DNA of 64,000 bases from Bacteroidales bacterium (GTDB taxonomy: Bacteria; Bacteroidota; Bacteroidia; Bacteroidales; WCHB1-69): positions 62,001 through 126,000 of the forward strand of contig JAFZZK010000013.1 in NCBI GenBank assembly GCA_017615795.1, written 5' to 3'. The notes below the pieces were generated by a model. The model worked only from the letters and a program-made list of their open reading frames with translations. It searched no databases and had not been told where the DNA came from. Every line of letters begins with the position of its first letter. Position 1 is the first letter of the stretch. Positions 49,392-58,961 of the stretch are shown here, one piece after another. A program made the translations under genes and the position numbers.

Positions 49392-51008
49392 ATGGGTGCA
49401 ACAAATTGTCCGGAGACCCCGAGACAGAAAATGATTCAGATGATGTACTTGGTGTACACCGCCATGCTTGCATTGAACGTGTCCGCCAATATTCTCGACG
49501 CCTTTGTCGTCGTGGATGACACCTTGGTGACCTCCACGACCAACGCCACACACCAAAATAACAGTGACTACTCCTGGTTCGAAGCCCAAAAGACCATCCT
49601 CGGTGAGGCTAAGATCCATGATGCCTATACCAATGCCCAAAAACTGAAGAAAGAGACCAACGACATGGTGAAGTTCATCGAAACCATGCGTCGCGACCTC
49701 ATCTATGCCGTTGATGGCGACTCCCTCGCTGAGGTTGTGAACGACCAGGGCAAGAAGGTGAAAGTCTCCAAAACAGTTTCCACGATTACCAAGAAAGACA
49801 ATTTCGACATTCCCACCGATTTCATGATCAGACAGGGCAATGCCGAAAAACTCAAGAAAAAAATTACAGAATACAAGAACAATATCCTGAAATTGGCCAA
49901 GTCCTCCGACCGCGAGGGACTCAAGCGTGCCATCGGCCTGGACGTTGATGTCAAGTATAAGAAGGAAGGTGATTCCCAAACTTGGGAAGAGCACAACTTC
50001 GACCACATCATCGCCGCCGCCTCCGTTACGCTTCTCAACAAAATGACAGGTGAGGTTCGGAATGCCGAGTCCACGATGTTGAACTACCTCAAGGCTTCTA
50101 TCAGTGCCGACGACTTCAAGTTTGACCATGTGGAAGGCCGTGCCATCCCGAAATCGCAGGTGGTGTTCACCGGTGACAGCTACGAGGCTGACATCATTGT
50201 GGCTGCCTACGACACCAAGGTTAACCCTGAGGTCTATTACAAGATGGGTGCAGATACGTTGACCCAAGACGGTATCGGTAGCGCCAACAAACTGGAAGGC
50301 GAAAACGGCGTGGTTAAACTCAAACTGGGTGCCGGCGGTGTCGGCGACCAGAAGTTCGCCGGCTTGATCAAGGTCATCGGACCGGACGGTCAACCCAAAT
50401 ATTATGGTTTCAAAGACAAATTCACTGTCCTGAAGCCTTCTGCTACCATTGCTGCTGACAAGATGAACGTGCTTTATGCCGGTATTGCCAACCCGATTTC
50501 CGTTTCTGGTGTCGGTTCTGGTAAGATCAGCGTTTCCTTCCCCGGCTGCAGCATGTCCTCCACAGGTAACAACACCTATAATGTTACTGTTCCCACATCT
50601 TTGATTGGCAAAACGGTGACGGCATCCGTCTCTTCCGACGGCAAGAACATGGGTAGTACCACGTTCCGTGTGAAGAAGGTTCCCGATCCTCGCGCCGTGT
50701 TGGGTGCCAACATCCGCGGTGGCAAGCGCCCCAAGGCTGAGATTCTGGCGAACCCGATGGTCCGTGCGGTCATGGGTGAGGACTTTGCCTTCGACCTCAA
50801 GTGGAAAGTCAACTCTTTCCGCGTGGTCTTCGTCAGCAAGAACATAGAAGAACCGCCTTTGGCATGTAACGGTGGTACCCTCTCCGATAATGTCAAGGCG
50901 AAAATCCAAAAGGCTTCCGCCGGCACGGTCATCTATTTCCAGGACATCAAGGTCTCTTCCGAGGCGGGTACCCGTACTCTGGACGAGTTCTCTGTCCGCG
51001 TAAGATAA
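49392..51008 (+). CDS. gldM: Type IX secretion motor protein GldM/PorM
   Basis: A 538-residue protein with one N-terminal membrane helix (MMYLVYTAMLALNVSANILDAF, about 17-38) and a long periplasmic part built of helical D1 and beta-sandwich D2-D4 domains. The start TNCPETPRQKMIQMMYLVYTA is highly typical. GldM turns with GldL and contacts the GldK-GldN ring in the outer membrane. The length fits the family. Confidence 0.95.
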   Translation: MGATNCPETPRQKMIQMMYLVYTAMLALNVSANILDAFVVVDDTLVTSTTNATHQNNSDYSWFEAQKTILGEAKIHDAYTNAQKLKKETNDMVKFIETMRRDLIYAVDGDSLAEVVNDQGKKVKVSKTVSTITKKDNFDIPTDFMIRQGNAEKLKKKITEYKNNILKLAKSSDREGLKRAIGLDVDVKYKKEGDSQTWEEHNFDHIIAAASVTLLNKMTGEVRNAESTMLNYLKASISADDFKFDHVEGRAIPKSQVVFTGDSYEADIIVAAYDTKVNPEVYYKMGADTLTQDGIGSANKLEGENGVVKLKLGAGGVGDQKFAGLIKVIGPDGQPKYYGFKDKFTVLKPSATIAADKMNVLYAGIANPISVSGVGSGKISVSFPGCSMSSTGNNTYNVTVPTSLIGKTVTASVSSDGKNMGSTTFRVKKVPDPRAVLGANIRGGKRPKAEILANPMVRAVMGEDFAFDLKWKVNSFRVVFVSKNIEEPPLACNGGTLSDNVKAKIQKASAGTVIYFQDIKVSSEAGTRTLDEFSVRVR

Positions 51009-51027
51009 CATTTAAACACCTATAATT

Positions 51028-51969
51028 ATGAAAAAGTTCGGATTATTATTAATGGCTGTGTTTGCCCTGAATTTTGCCTTCGCGCAAGAAGATGAAGATG
51101 GGAGCACCATGAACCAGCCCATCGACCGTGCCCCGGCCGAGTACCCTTGGCAGCAAGTCGAGGTGAATGAATTGTCAGACCCCATCCCGTACGCCCCCAT
51201 TCGTCAGGCAGACGTGATGTATTATTACACCATTTGGAGAACCATCGACCTCCGCGAGAAAGTGAACCATCCGCTTTACTTCCCGACCGAAGTGAGAGGT
51301 ACTTGGCGCAGCTTGGCCCAGACCATCCTCGATGCCATCGATATGGAGAATCCGGAAAAAACGGAAGGCATTTTGCCTCTCTATTCCGATGACATGTGTA
51401 CCATGCCCATGGCTCGCGAGGATCTCAAAGGGAACATGGCTTTAACGTATACCATTGCCGACATCGATCCGGAAACGGGTGAGGAAATTGGCGAGAAGGA
51501 AATTACCAATGAGTTCAAATCCAGTGAGATTACTTCCTATAATCTCAAGGAGATATGGTATTTTGACAAGCAGGAATCCCGCTTCAAGTACCAGATCATG
51601 ACTATCCAGCCTTTCTTCGAGTATGAGCGTCCCAACACCTCTTCCAACGTGTTTGATGACGAAGAGGAAGACGATGAGGCTGTGTCCACCCCGTTGGTGA
51701 AGAGAATGCTGGGTTACATTTATTACGATGAGCTCAGACCTTTCCTTGCCAAGCAAGAGGTTTACAACATCAAAAACAATGCCCAGCGTCTGTCCTTCGA
51801 CGACCTGTTGACCTGGAAGCGTTATTTCTCTTCCCTGATCTACAAAGAGGCGAATGTCTATGATCGTGAGATCCAGGACTACATCGCCAATGCCCGCGAT
51901 CAACGCATCGAATCCGAGAAGATTACCGAACGTTTGCGCACTTTCGAGAGCGATCTCTGGGAATTTTAG
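51028..51969 (+). CDS. gldN: Type IX secretion ring protein GldN/PorN
   Basis: A 313-residue periplasmic protein with signal peptide MKKFGLLLMAVFALNFAFAQ. YYTIWRTIDLREKVNHPLYFPTE, TMPMAREDLKGN, LKEIWYFDKQESRFKYQIM and IYKEANVYDREIQDYI identify GldN/PorN, partner of GldK/PorK. It begins 18 bases after gldM and is followed by a terminator, so it is the last gene of the operon. Confidence 0.95.
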   Translation: MKKFGLLLMAVFALNFAFAQEDEDGSTMNQPIDRAPAEYPWQQVEVNELSDPIPYAPIRQADVMYYYTIWRTIDLREKVNHPLYFPTEVRGTWRSLAQTILDAIDMENPEKTEGILPLYSDDMCTMPMAREDLKGNMALTYTIADIDPETGEEIGEKEITNEFKSSEITSYNLKEIWYFDKQESRFKYQIMTIQPFFEYERPNTSSNVFDDEEEDDEAVSTPLVKRMLGYIYYDELRPFLAKQEVYNIKNNAQRLSFDDLLTWKRYFSSLIYKEANVYDREIQDYIANARDQRIESEKITERLRTFESDLWEF

Positions 51970-52002
51970 TCCGAATAGAACTTTTTCATAATAATCAAAA
52001 AA

Positions 52003-52030
52003 ACGAGTGCCATTGGTACTCGTTTTTTTT
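52003..52030 (+). terminator. Terminator of the type IX secretion operon
   Basis: ACGAGTGCC and GGTACTCGT form a 9-pair stem (one G-T pair) with loop ATT, followed by eight T. It lies 33 bases after the gldN stop codon. Confidence 0.88.
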
Positions 52031-52038
52031 TACTTTTG
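52031..52038 (+). promoter_or_regulatory. -7 element for hldD
   Basis: TACTTTTG starts at the base after the T-run of the preceding terminator and lies 19 bases before the hldD ATG. Its upstream half must overlap the terminator hairpin. Confidence 0.55.
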
Positions 52039-52057
52039 CAAATCTAAATGATATGCT

Positions 52058-53023
52058 ATGATTATTATTACCGGAGCCGCTGGATTCATCGGCAGTTGCA
52101 TGGTCGCCAAATTGAACGAGATGGGGCGCGGCGACTTGGTTCTTGTCGATGATTTTTCAAAAGAGGCGAAACGTCGCAATTGGGAAGGAAAGCAGTATGT
52201 GGACAAGATTCACCGCAACGACTTCTTTGATTGGGCTGAGCAGAATGTGCATGCCATCGATTTTATCATCCATCTTGGTGCGCGCACCGATACGACGGAG
52301 TTTGACTATTCGGTCTTCGAGGAACTCAATGTCGCCTATACGCAACGTATGTGGATGTTCGCGGCCAAACACGGCATCCCGTTAGCATACGCCTCCTCCG
52401 CCGCCACGTATGGCGCCGGCGAATTGGGCTATGTCGACGACCATAAACTCCCATATCGCCTGCATCCCCTGAACCCTTACGGAAAGTCCAAGAACGAGAT
52501 CGACAAATGGGTCCTCAAGCAGCACCAGCAACCGCCCGTGTGGTACGCGTTCAAGTTCTTCAACGTCTATGGCCCTAACGAGTATCACAAAGGCCGCATG
52601 GCTTCCGTTATCCTTCATGCCTTTCACCAGATTCAGGAGACAGGCCAGGTGAAGCTGTTCCGTTCCCACCGCCCTGACTTTGAGGATGGCATGCAGTTGC
52701 GTGATTTTGTGTATGTGAAGGATGTAGTGCGTGTCATTTATTGGTTTATGCAACACCTGCCCCAGAGTGGCATATACAACTTGGGCACGGGTCACGCCGA
52801 CTCGTTCCTGACACTTGCCCTGTCGACTTTCAAAGCCCTCCATCTTGAACCAAATATCATGTTCGTGGACATTCCAGAGGATATTCGCGAGAAGTATCAG
52901 TACTATACCCAAGCCGAAATGGCCAAGATGCGTGCTGCCGGTTTCAAGCGGCCATTCTATTCCCTTGAGCGCGGCACGCACTCCTACGTCACGCGCTATC
53001 TCAAAAAAAATAATATTTATTAG
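52058..53023 (+). CDS. hldD: ADP-L-glycero-D-manno-heptose 6-epimerase
   Basis: A 321-residue short-chain dehydrogenase/reductase that makes the L,D-heptose precursor for lipopolysaccharide inner core. NADP binding is GAAGFIGSCMVAKLNE. The catalytic set is SSAATYGAG and YGKSKNEID. Family-specific segments are FFNVYGPNEYHKGRMASV and FRSHRPDFEDGMQLRDFVYV. It is monocistronic, between the gldN terminator and the recQ promoter. Confidence 0.93.
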   Translation: MIIITGAAGFIGSCMVAKLNEMGRGDLVLVDDFSKEAKRRNWEGKQYVDKIHRNDFFDWAEQNVHAIDFIIHLGARTDTTEFDYSVFEELNVAYTQRMWMFAAKHGIPLAYASSAATYGAGELGYVDDHKLPYRLHPLNPYGKSKNEIDKWVLKQHQQPPVWYAFKFFNVYGPNEYHKGRMASVILHAFHQIQETGQVKLFRSHRPDFEDGMQLRDFVYVKDVVRVIYWFMQHLPQSGIYNLGTGHADSFLTLALSTFKALHLEPNIMFVDIPEDIREKYQYYTQAEMAKMRAAGFKRPFYSLERGTHSYVTRYLKKNNIY

Positions 53024-53048
53024 TGTGTTGAAAAATTATTTTTTCAAG

Positions 53049-53078
53049 TTGAAATAATGAAAATTTTTTATACTTTTG
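53049..53078 (+). promoter_or_regulatory. Promoter of recQ
   Basis: TTG (53049-53051), 19 bases, then TACTTTTG (53071-53078). This is one base short of the full TTTG-N19-TAnnTTTG consensus. The recQ ATG is 74 bases downstream. Confidence 0.65.
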
Positions 53079-53151
53079 TCTTCTAAAAAAACAACCACTA
53101 AAACGGATTTTTATTCCACCATCTGAACCTACAAAACTTCATACAAGCATA

Positions 53152-55362
53152 ATGAAAAAAAGTTTTACAGATAAGGAGATTCACCAAACTCTAAAAACCT
53201 TTTTCGGATTTGACAAATTCAAGGGCGATCAGCTCAAAATCATAAAGTCTGTGCTGAAGGGCAAGGATTGTTTTGTGATTATGCCCACAGGCGGCGGCAA
53301 GTCGCTGTGTTATCAACTTCCGGCTCTTATGCGGGAAGGCACGGCCATCATCATATCGCCGCTCATCGCCTTGATGAAGAACCAAGTGGACGCCATCCGC
53401 AATTTCGGCACCGACATCGGCATCGCGCATTTTCTCAATTCTTCGTTGACCAAGCTGGAAATCAACGAAGTTAAAAACGATTTGATCTCGGGAAAGACCA
53501 AATTGCTCTATGTCGCCCCGGAATCTTTGACCAAGGAAGAGAATGTCAAGTTCTTTCAAGATGTCAACATCTCATTCTATGCCATTGACGAGGCGCACTG
53601 TATTTCAGAGTGGGGACATGATTTCCGCCCGGAATATCGCCGCATCCGCGATATCATCGACAAGATTGGCAAGAAAGTGCCCGTGATGGCCCTGACCGCC
53701 ACGGCTACACCCAAGGTGCAGAGCGACATCCAGAAGAACCTCGGCATGGAGAAGGCGGATGTCTATATCTCCTCCTTCAACCGTCCCAATCTCTACTACG
53801 AAATTCGTGAGAAGACCAAGGATATTGACAAGGAAATCGTCAAGTTTATCAAAAACCATCCCGGCAAGTCGGGCATCATCTATTGCCTCAGCCGCAAGAA
53901 GGTGGAGGAACTGGCCGAGTTCCTGTGTGCCAACAGCATCCGTGCGCTGCCGTACCACGCCGGACTGGACTCCCGCACCCGCGTGCAGAACCAGGACGAC
54001 TTCCTGATGGAGAAGGCTGACATCATCGTCGCCACCATCGCCTTCGGTATGGGCATCGACAAACCCGACGTGCGCTTTGTCATTCACTACGACATGCCCA
54101 AGAGCCTGGAGGGATACTATCAGGAGACCGGACGCGCCGGTCGAGACGATGGCGAAGGCCTTTGCATCGCCTTCTACGACTACAAGGACCTTCACAAGCT
54201 CGAGAAATTTTCCACCAAGAAGTCCGTCGCGGAACAAGAGATCGTCAAGCAACTCTTGGCGGAAACGGCTGCTTATGCTGAGTCTACGAGCTGCCGTCGC
54301 AAACACTTGCTCCACTATTTCGGTGAAGACTATAACGAGGAAAATTGCCATAATTGCGACAACTGCAACCACCCGAAGCCCAAAATGAACGCTTCCGACC
54401 AGGTGACGCTTGCATTGGAAGTTATCCAAACGGTCAAGCAACAGTTCAAGGACGACCAAATCATCGATATCCTTACGGGCAATAAAACCACCTCTATTGT
54501 CAAGTTCAAGCACGACAAACTCAAACAGTTTGGCGAAGGGGGTGAGTTCGATGCCAAATTCTGGTCCAACATCCTGCGTCTTGCCATCTTCGAAAACCTC
54601 ATTTTCAAGGACGTCGAGAATTATGGATTGCTCAAAATCACGGAAAAGGGCGAGAAGTATATGCTCAACCCGTATACCATCATGACCATCAAGCCGGAAA
54701 GTGCTGAAGACAAGGACGAGGATGACGATGTGGTGGATGGAGTCTCCAGCGTGCCTGTGGAAGAGGCTTTCGACTCCACGTTGTATGGAATGCTCAAGGA
54801 GCTGCGTAAGAATATTTCCAAGGAGGAGAACCTCCCTCCATTTGTGATTTTCCAAGACCCCTCGTTGGAGGATATGTGCATTCAGTACCCGACTACAATG
54901 GAGGAGATGACCCATATTTCAGGTGTGGGCGTGGGCAAAGCACAAAAGTATGGCAAACGTTTTATTGAACTTATCCGCAACTATGTGGAGGAAAATGAGA
55001 TAGAACGTCCTCAAGATTTTGTCGTCAAATCTGTCGTCAAGAGATCAGCCATTAAAGTCTTCATTATTCAAAGTATTGATAGAAAGGTGGGCTTTGAGGA
55101 TATTGCCCGTGCCAAGGGACTCGATATCAATGAATTGTTGACAGAGATTGAGAAGATAGTCTCCTCCGGCACCAAGATTGACATCAGTTACTACATCGAC
55201 GAGGAGATCGAAGACTATCACCAAGAAGAGATTCTCGACTACTTTGCCAACGCCGAGTCCGATTCCGCAGAATTGGCCTTGCAAGAGCTCGGCGACGACG
55301 AATACACGCTTGATGAGATTAGAATTATGAGAATCAAGTATTTGTCGGACGTGGGAAATTAA
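53152..55362 (+). CDS. recQ: ATP-dependent DNA helicase RecQ
   Basis: A 736-residue superfamily 2 3'-5' DNA helicase of recombination and repair. Walker A is MPTGGGKS (residues 44-51) and the DEAH box is at 146-149, followed by the aromatic-rich loop [11 protein letters not shown]. Motif VI is [12 protein letters not shown]. The zinc-binding site includes [28 protein letters not shown] and HRDC-like parts follow. The C-terminal extension of about 100 residues (acidic, [14 protein letters not shown] through [13 protein letters not shown]) is longer than in E. coli RecQ (609 residues) and matches the longer Bacteroidota form. Confidence 0.95.
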   Translation: MKKSFTDKEIHQTLKTFFGFDKFKGDQLKIIKSVLKGKDCFVIMPTGGGKSLCYQLPALMREGTAIIISPLIALMKNQVDAIRNFGTDIGIAHFLNSSLTKLEINEVKNDLISGKTKLLYVAPESLTKEENVKFFQDVNISFYAIDEAHCISEWGHDFRPEYRRIRDIIDKIGKKVPVMALTATATPKVQSDIQKNLGMEKADVYISSFNRPNLYYEIREKTKDIDKEIVKFIKNHPGKSGIIYCLSRKKVEELAEFLCANSIRALPYHAGLDSRTRVQNQDDFLMEKADIIVATIAFGMGIDKPDVRFVIHYDMPKSLEGYYQETGRAGRDDGEGLCIAFYDYKDLHKLEKFSTKKSVAEQEIVKQLLAETAAYAESTSCRRKHLLHYFGEDYNEENCHNCDNCNHPKPKMNASDQVTLALEVIQTVKQQFKDDQIIDILTGNKTTSIVKFKHDKLKQFGEGGEFDAKFWSNILRLAIFENLIFKDVENYGLLKITEKGEKYMLNPYTIMTIKPESAEDKDEDDDVVDGVSSVPVEEAFDSTLYGMLKELRKNISKEENLPPFVIFQDPSLEDMCIQYPTTMEEMTHISGVGVGKAQKYGKRFIELIRNYVEENEIERPQDFVVKSVVKRSAIKVFIIQSIDRKVGFEDIARAKGLDINELLTEIEKIVSSGTKIDISYYIDEEIEDYHQEEILDYFANAESDSAELALQELGDDEYTLDEIRIMRIKYLSDVGN

Positions 55363-55429
55363 AAAAACAGAACAGGCCCGTATGAATGTGGCCCATGTAA
55401 TAACGATAAAACAAAACAATAGCCCTTTT

Positions 55430-56239
55430 ATGGAAGAAAGAAAAGAAATGAACGATCCTGTTGAAAGTGTAGTGCCGGATGAATTGATGCCGGGCATGGT
55501 AGCTGCGGAAGATCAGAAAAAGCCGGAGGCAAATGCCACGAAGGATACGGTGGAGCAGCCCGCTCCCGATTCTGAAGAGAAACCTTTTTCCGATCCGAAT
55601 GACGGAAAGAGTGCCTGTGATAAAAAGAAAAAATGTTGCCATTTAGGCCATCTGATTTTCGATTTACTGCTCTTGGCGGCGGTTATCACCCTGTTTATCC
55701 TGCATTTTACAGGAAACAAGCGCGTAATGGCCCCGATTGTCACCGACCCGTCGCAGGCAGGCACGGGAGAGGTGCTCTATATCAATATCGACACCATCAA
55801 TTCGCAATATGAGATGGTTTCTTTGTTGACCGACAGCATTGATGCAGAACGCCAGCGCCAGACAGTCTTGTTCCAAAACCGTCAGAAAGCGTTGGAAAAC
55901 AAGTTGGCGAACTATCAGCGTAACATGCAATCCGGCAGTCTCACCCCGCAACAGGCTCAATATGCGGAGCAGTCGCTCCAGCAGGAGAGTGCGCAGCTGC
56001 AAAACGACTATTCCGTTGCCTTGGAGTCGTTGGAATCCCGCTATGCCGCGGCCTTGTCGCAAATTTCAGACTCCTTGACAGCCGCTGTAAAGCGCGCCAA
56101 TGCCTATCACAATGCCTCCTTCGTCGTCAGCTATGGCGCCGGTGGCCCCGTGATTGTGGCGGATCCCACCAAGGATATCACCCAAGAGGTTCTTGAGGAT
56201 CTGAACAAGCCGTTTAAGAAGAAAAAAGGAGGAAAATAA
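55430..56239 (+). CDS. Membrane-anchored OmpH/Skp-like periplasmic protein
   Basis: A 269-residue protein. An acidic cytoplasmic N-terminal region of about 60 residues is followed by a Cys/Lys-rich patch (SACDKKKKCCHLGH), one membrane helix (IFDLLLLAAVITLFILHF) and a periplasmic OmpH/Skp-type domain: VLYINIDTINSQYEMV, a long coiled coil (AERQRQTVLFQNRQKALENKL) and GPVIVADPTKDITQEVLEDLN. Skp proteins chaperone outer-membrane proteins but are normally soluble and cleaved, so the anchor is unusual. The ATG at 55430 is preferred; in-frame ATGs at 55382 and 55448 are possible. It is coupled to the next gene by a TAATG overlap. Confidence 0.75.
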   Translation: MEERKEMNDPVESVVPDELMPGMVAAEDQKKPEANATKDTVEQPAPDSEEKPFSDPNDGKSACDKKKKCCHLGHLIFDLLLLAAVITLFILHFTGNKRVMAPIVTDPSQAGTGEVLYINIDTINSQYEMVSLLTDSIDAERQRQTVLFQNRQKALENKLANYQRNMQSGSLTPQQAQYAEQSLQQESAQLQNDYSVALESLESRYAAALSQISDSLTAAVKRANAYHNASFVVSYGAGGPVIVADPTKDITQEVLEDLNKPFKKKKGGK

Positions 56240-56835
56240 TGAGTGCAAAAGCTCAAGAGAAGTCGGAACAGAAGGCTCCCGCCTCTCGTCGCGATGTTGT
56301 GGCCATCTGGATAGGTCTGCTCCTTATTGTAGCGGCAGTGGTATGGGCTTTTGTGCGCAATGCGCATAAGCCTCAGGTCAAAGAAGAAACGAACCCGACC
56401 GTGCAATTGGATTCCTTGCACGTGTTTCCCGCTGTGGATTTCAATGATTCATTGTACCATGCGCGGGTGTTGGCCTCATACGAGGACGAAACGCCCCGAG
56501 ATGTCTACTATTACGCAATAGACAGCCTCGGTAATCCGACACAGGAACGAGTGCACGAGACCCATTATTATGAAGATAGCAAGAAGTTTATGGATGGGAA
56601 TTTGCGCAATGATGCCCGCGACGGACTTTGGTATGCCTATCATCCCAACGGCAATGTGCAGACCATGGCGCATTACGAGAATGGGAAGGAAGAGGGGCAA
56701 TATACGGTCTATCATCCCAACGGCGCCGTCTATTACACGGGAAAATATCACAAGGGCAAGCGCGTGGGCACGTGGTCGTTTTTCGATGAGAACGAGCAGC
56801 TTGTGAGCGAAAAGAACTATGATGAAAACAGATAA
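56239..56835 (+). CDS. Membrane-anchored MORN-repeat protein
   Basis: A 198-residue protein with a short cytoplasmic tail, one membrane helix (VVAIWIGLLLIVAAVVWAFV, about 20-39) and a periplasmic part carrying about three MORN_2-type repeats: DGLWYAYHPNGNVQTMAHYE, EEGQYTVYHPNGAVYYTGKYH and RVGTWSFFDENEQLVSEKNY. MORN_2 proteins are often described as toxin-antitoxin components, but nothing here supports a toxin. Its ATG overlaps the stop codon of the OmpH-like gene, so the two proteins are made together and have the same topology. Confidence 0.75.
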   Translation: MSAKAQEKSEQKAPASRRDVVAIWIGLLLIVAAVVWAFVRNAHKPQVKEETNPTVQLDSLHVFPAVDFNDSLYHARVLASYEDETPRDVYYYAIDSLGNPTQERVHETHYYEDSKKFMDGNLRNDARDGLWYAYHPNGNVQTMAHYENGKEEGQYTVYHPNGAVYYTGKYHKGKRVGTWSFFDENEQLVSEKNYDENR

Positions 56836-56838
56836 TTA

Positions 56839-56898
56839 ATGGCTAAATGGCCAAGAACTAATAGCCAACAACTGAGAGAAAAAGATAATAATTCATAA
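56839..56898 (+). other. Possible 19-codon leader peptide before tnaA
   Basis: A short open frame, ATG to TAA, encodes MAKWPRTNSQQLREKDNNS. It ends 17 bases before tnaA and contains one Trp codon followed by Pro. In enterobacteria tnaA is controlled by the Trp-containing TnaC leader. There is no visible similarity beyond the Trp codon, and chance is quite likely. Confidence 0.2.
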
Positions 56899-56915
56899 TT
56901 TAAAAAAAATACAAC

Positions 56916-58289
56916 ATGGAATTACCTTTTGCAGAAGCGTGGAAAATCAAGATGGTTGAGCCCATAAAAAAATCCACCCGCGCAGAGCGCGAGAAATGGC
57001 TTGATGAAGCCCACCAAAACATCTTTATGCTGAAAAGCGACTATGTCTATATCGACCTGCTGACAGACTCCGGCACGGGCGCCATGAGCGACCGCCAATG
57101 GAGTGCCATGATGATGGGTGACGAGAGCTACGGCGGTGCCCGCTCTTTCTTCCACATGAAGGATACTATTACTGAAATCACAGGTTTCGACTATGTTATC
57201 CCCACTCATCAGGGTCGTGCTGCCGAAAACGTGCTGTTTTCTTACCTCGTGAAGCCCGGCATGATTGTCCCTGGCAATGCACACTTTGACACCACCAAGG
57301 GCCACATCGAGAGCCGCAAGGCCTTTGCCATTGACGTCACCGTGCCCGAAGCCTACGACACCCAGCTCGAAGTTCCTTTCAAAGGCAATGTCAGTCTCGA
57401 AAAACTTGAGAAAGTGCTCAAGGAGAACCAAGGCAATGTCCCGTTCATGGTGCTCACGGTGACCAACAACACTGTTGGTGGCCAGCCGGTCTCCATGGAG
57501 AACATTCGCGAGACGTGCGCGCTTTGCCACAAATATGGTGTTCCTGTCAATATCGACAGCGCCCGTTTCATTGAGAACGCCTATTTTATCAAGACCCGTG
57601 AAAAAGGTTACGAGAACAAGTCCCTTCATGAGATTGTCAAGGAGATGTTCTCTTATGCCGACTCCATGACTATGAGCGCCAAGAAGGACGGTCTCGTCAA
57701 TATGGGCGGTTTCATTGCCACCAACAAGAAAGACTGGTACGAAGGTGCCAAGCTCTTCTGCATCCCCTTCGAAGGATTCTTGACCTACGGTGGTATGAAC
57801 GGCCGTGATATGGACGCCCTCGCCGTCGGTCTCAAGGAGAACCTTGAGTTCGAAATGGTTGAAACCCGTGTCAAGCAGGTTCATTATCTGGCTGCCAAGC
57901 TTGACGAATATGGCATCCCTTACCAGCGTCCTGCTGGTGGACACGCCATCTTCGTGGATGCCGACAAGGTGCTCACCAATATCCCCAAGGAGGAGTTCCC
58001 GGCCCAGACGCTCACGTGCGAGCTCTATCTCGAAGCCGGCATCCGTGCCTGTGAGATCGGTTACGTGTTGGCCGACCGTGACCCGGTGACCCGCGAGAAC
58101 CGCTTCGGTGGCAACGACTTTGTCCGCTTGTGCATCCCGCGCCGCGTCTACACCAACAACCACATGGATGTGATCGCCGCTGCCCTTAAGAATGTCTATG
58201 ACCGTCGCGACACCATCAAGCGTGGTTTGGAGATCACTTGGGAGGCCGAGCTGATGCGTCACTTCACCTGCCAGTTCAAGAGACTGTAA
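56916..58289 (+). CDS. tnaA: Tryptophanase
   Basis: A 457-residue PLP enzyme that splits tryptophan to indole, pyruvate and ammonia. The PLP lysine is K257 in MSAKKDG. The backbone resembles tyrosine phenol-lyase (GAMSDRQWSAMMMGDESYGG, RRVYTNNHMDVIA), but the specificity positions are tryptophanase-like: D125 in HFDTTKGH, where tyrosine phenol-lyase has Thr, and I381 in CEIGYVLADR, where tyrosine phenol-lyase has Arg381. Similar sequences are known from Porphyromonas tryptophanase. It has its own strong terminator. The 80 bases upstream show no clear -7 box. Confidence 0.92.
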   Translation: MELPFAEAWKIKMVEPIKKSTRAEREKWLDEAHQNIFMLKSDYVYIDLLTDSGTGAMSDRQWSAMMMGDESYGGARSFFHMKDTITEITGFDYVIPTHQGRAAENVLFSYLVKPGMIVPGNAHFDTTKGHIESRKAFAIDVTVPEAYDTQLEVPFKGNVSLEKLEKVLKENQGNVPFMVLTVTNNTVGGQPVSMENIRETCALCHKYGVPVNIDSARFIENAYFIKTREKGYENKSLHEIVKEMFSYADSMTMSAKKDGLVNMGGFIATNKKDWYEGAKLFCIPFEGFLTYGGMNGRDMDALAVGLKENLEFEMVETRVKQVHYLAAKLDEYGIPYQRPAGGHAIFVDADKVLTNIPKEEFPAQTLTCELYLEAGIRACEIGYVLADRDPVTRENRFGGNDFVRLCIPRRVYTNNHMDVIAAALKNVYDRRDTIKRGLEITWEAELMRHFTCQFKRL

Positions 58290-58312
58290 AATATACCCGC
58301 CCGTCAGGGCAG

Positions 58313-58347
58313 AACGGCTTGCCGTACCTTGCGGCAAGCCGTTTTTT
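58313..58347 (+). terminator. Terminator of tnaA
   Basis: A perfect 12-bp stem (AACGGCTTGCCG at 58313-58324, CGGCAAGCCGTT at 58332-58343, 7-base loop) runs into TTTTTTT. It is 23 bases after the stop codon. Confidence 0.92.
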
Positions 58348-58369
58348 TAACCCCATAAACGATACGACT

Positions 58370-58957
58370 ATGTTGATAGTGGATGATGTGCTGGTTTCCG
58401 ATGAACTGATTGAGAAACGTTTCTGTTGCGATTTGTCTCAATGCAAGGGTGTTTGCTGTGTGGAGGGTGACGCCGGTGCCCCGTTGCGTCCTGATGAGTT
58501 GGGTGACTTGAGCGAGTGTTTGCCTGTTTTTGACAAATATATGACCGAAGAGGGCATTGCGGCAGTGCAAGCCATCGGCGAACCGTTTGTGCTCAACGAT
58601 TGGGGCGAGTTCGAAACACCGATGGTGCCCAGCGATACGGCCTGTGCCTTCGCTTGCCGTGAGGGCGAGATGACATACTGTGCCATCGAAAAGGCTTTCC
58701 TTAAGGGTGAAATTCCATTCCGCAAGCCGCTTTCATGCCATCTTTATCCTGTCCGCGCCAGCAAAGTGGGCAAATATATGGCACTCAATTATCACCATTG
58801 GGATATCTGCAAGTGTGCCCGCATCAAGGGAGAACAGCAAGGTTTGCCTCTATACCGATACCTCGAAGAACCGCTCGTGAGAGCGTTTGGAAGGGAATGG
58901 TACGGGAAACTGTGTGACCTTGTGGAAAACCAATCCACCCAACACGGAAATTCTTGA
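58370..58957 (+). CDS. DUF3109 Cys-rich protein
   Basis: A 195-residue protein matching DUF3109. It has clustered cysteines: FCCDLSQCKGVCCVEGDAGA at about 18-37, then CAFACREGEMTYCAIEKAF, PLSCHLYPVR and ICKCARIKGE. The spacing resembles zinc- or Fe-S-binding YkgJ-type proteins, but the function is unknown. The ATG at 58370 follows the tnaA terminator; the frame is open upstream through that hairpin but is not expected to be translated. It ends just before a REP-like palindrome. Confidence 0.85.
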   Translation: MLIVDDVLVSDELIEKRFCCDLSQCKGVCCVEGDAGAPLRPDELGDLSECLPVFDKYMTEEGIAAVQAIGEPFVLNDWGEFETPMVPSDTACAFACREGEMTYCAIEKAFLKGEIPFRKPLSCHLYPVRASKVGKYMALNYHHWDICKCARIKGEQQGLPLYRYLEEPLVRAFGREWYGKLCDLVENQSTQHGNS

Positions 58958-58961
58958 TTTG

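Noticed and set aside
56239..56835. Toxin-antitoxin component based on MORN_2 repeats
   Set aside because: The protein is membrane anchored with periplasmic repeats and is paired with an OmpH-like protein; no antitoxin-like partner is present.
56916..58289. Tyrosine phenol-lyase instead of tryptophanase
   Set aside because: The backbone is similar to tyrosine phenol-lyase, but its hallmark Arg381 is Ile and the Thr124-equivalent is Asp, both tryptophanase-like.
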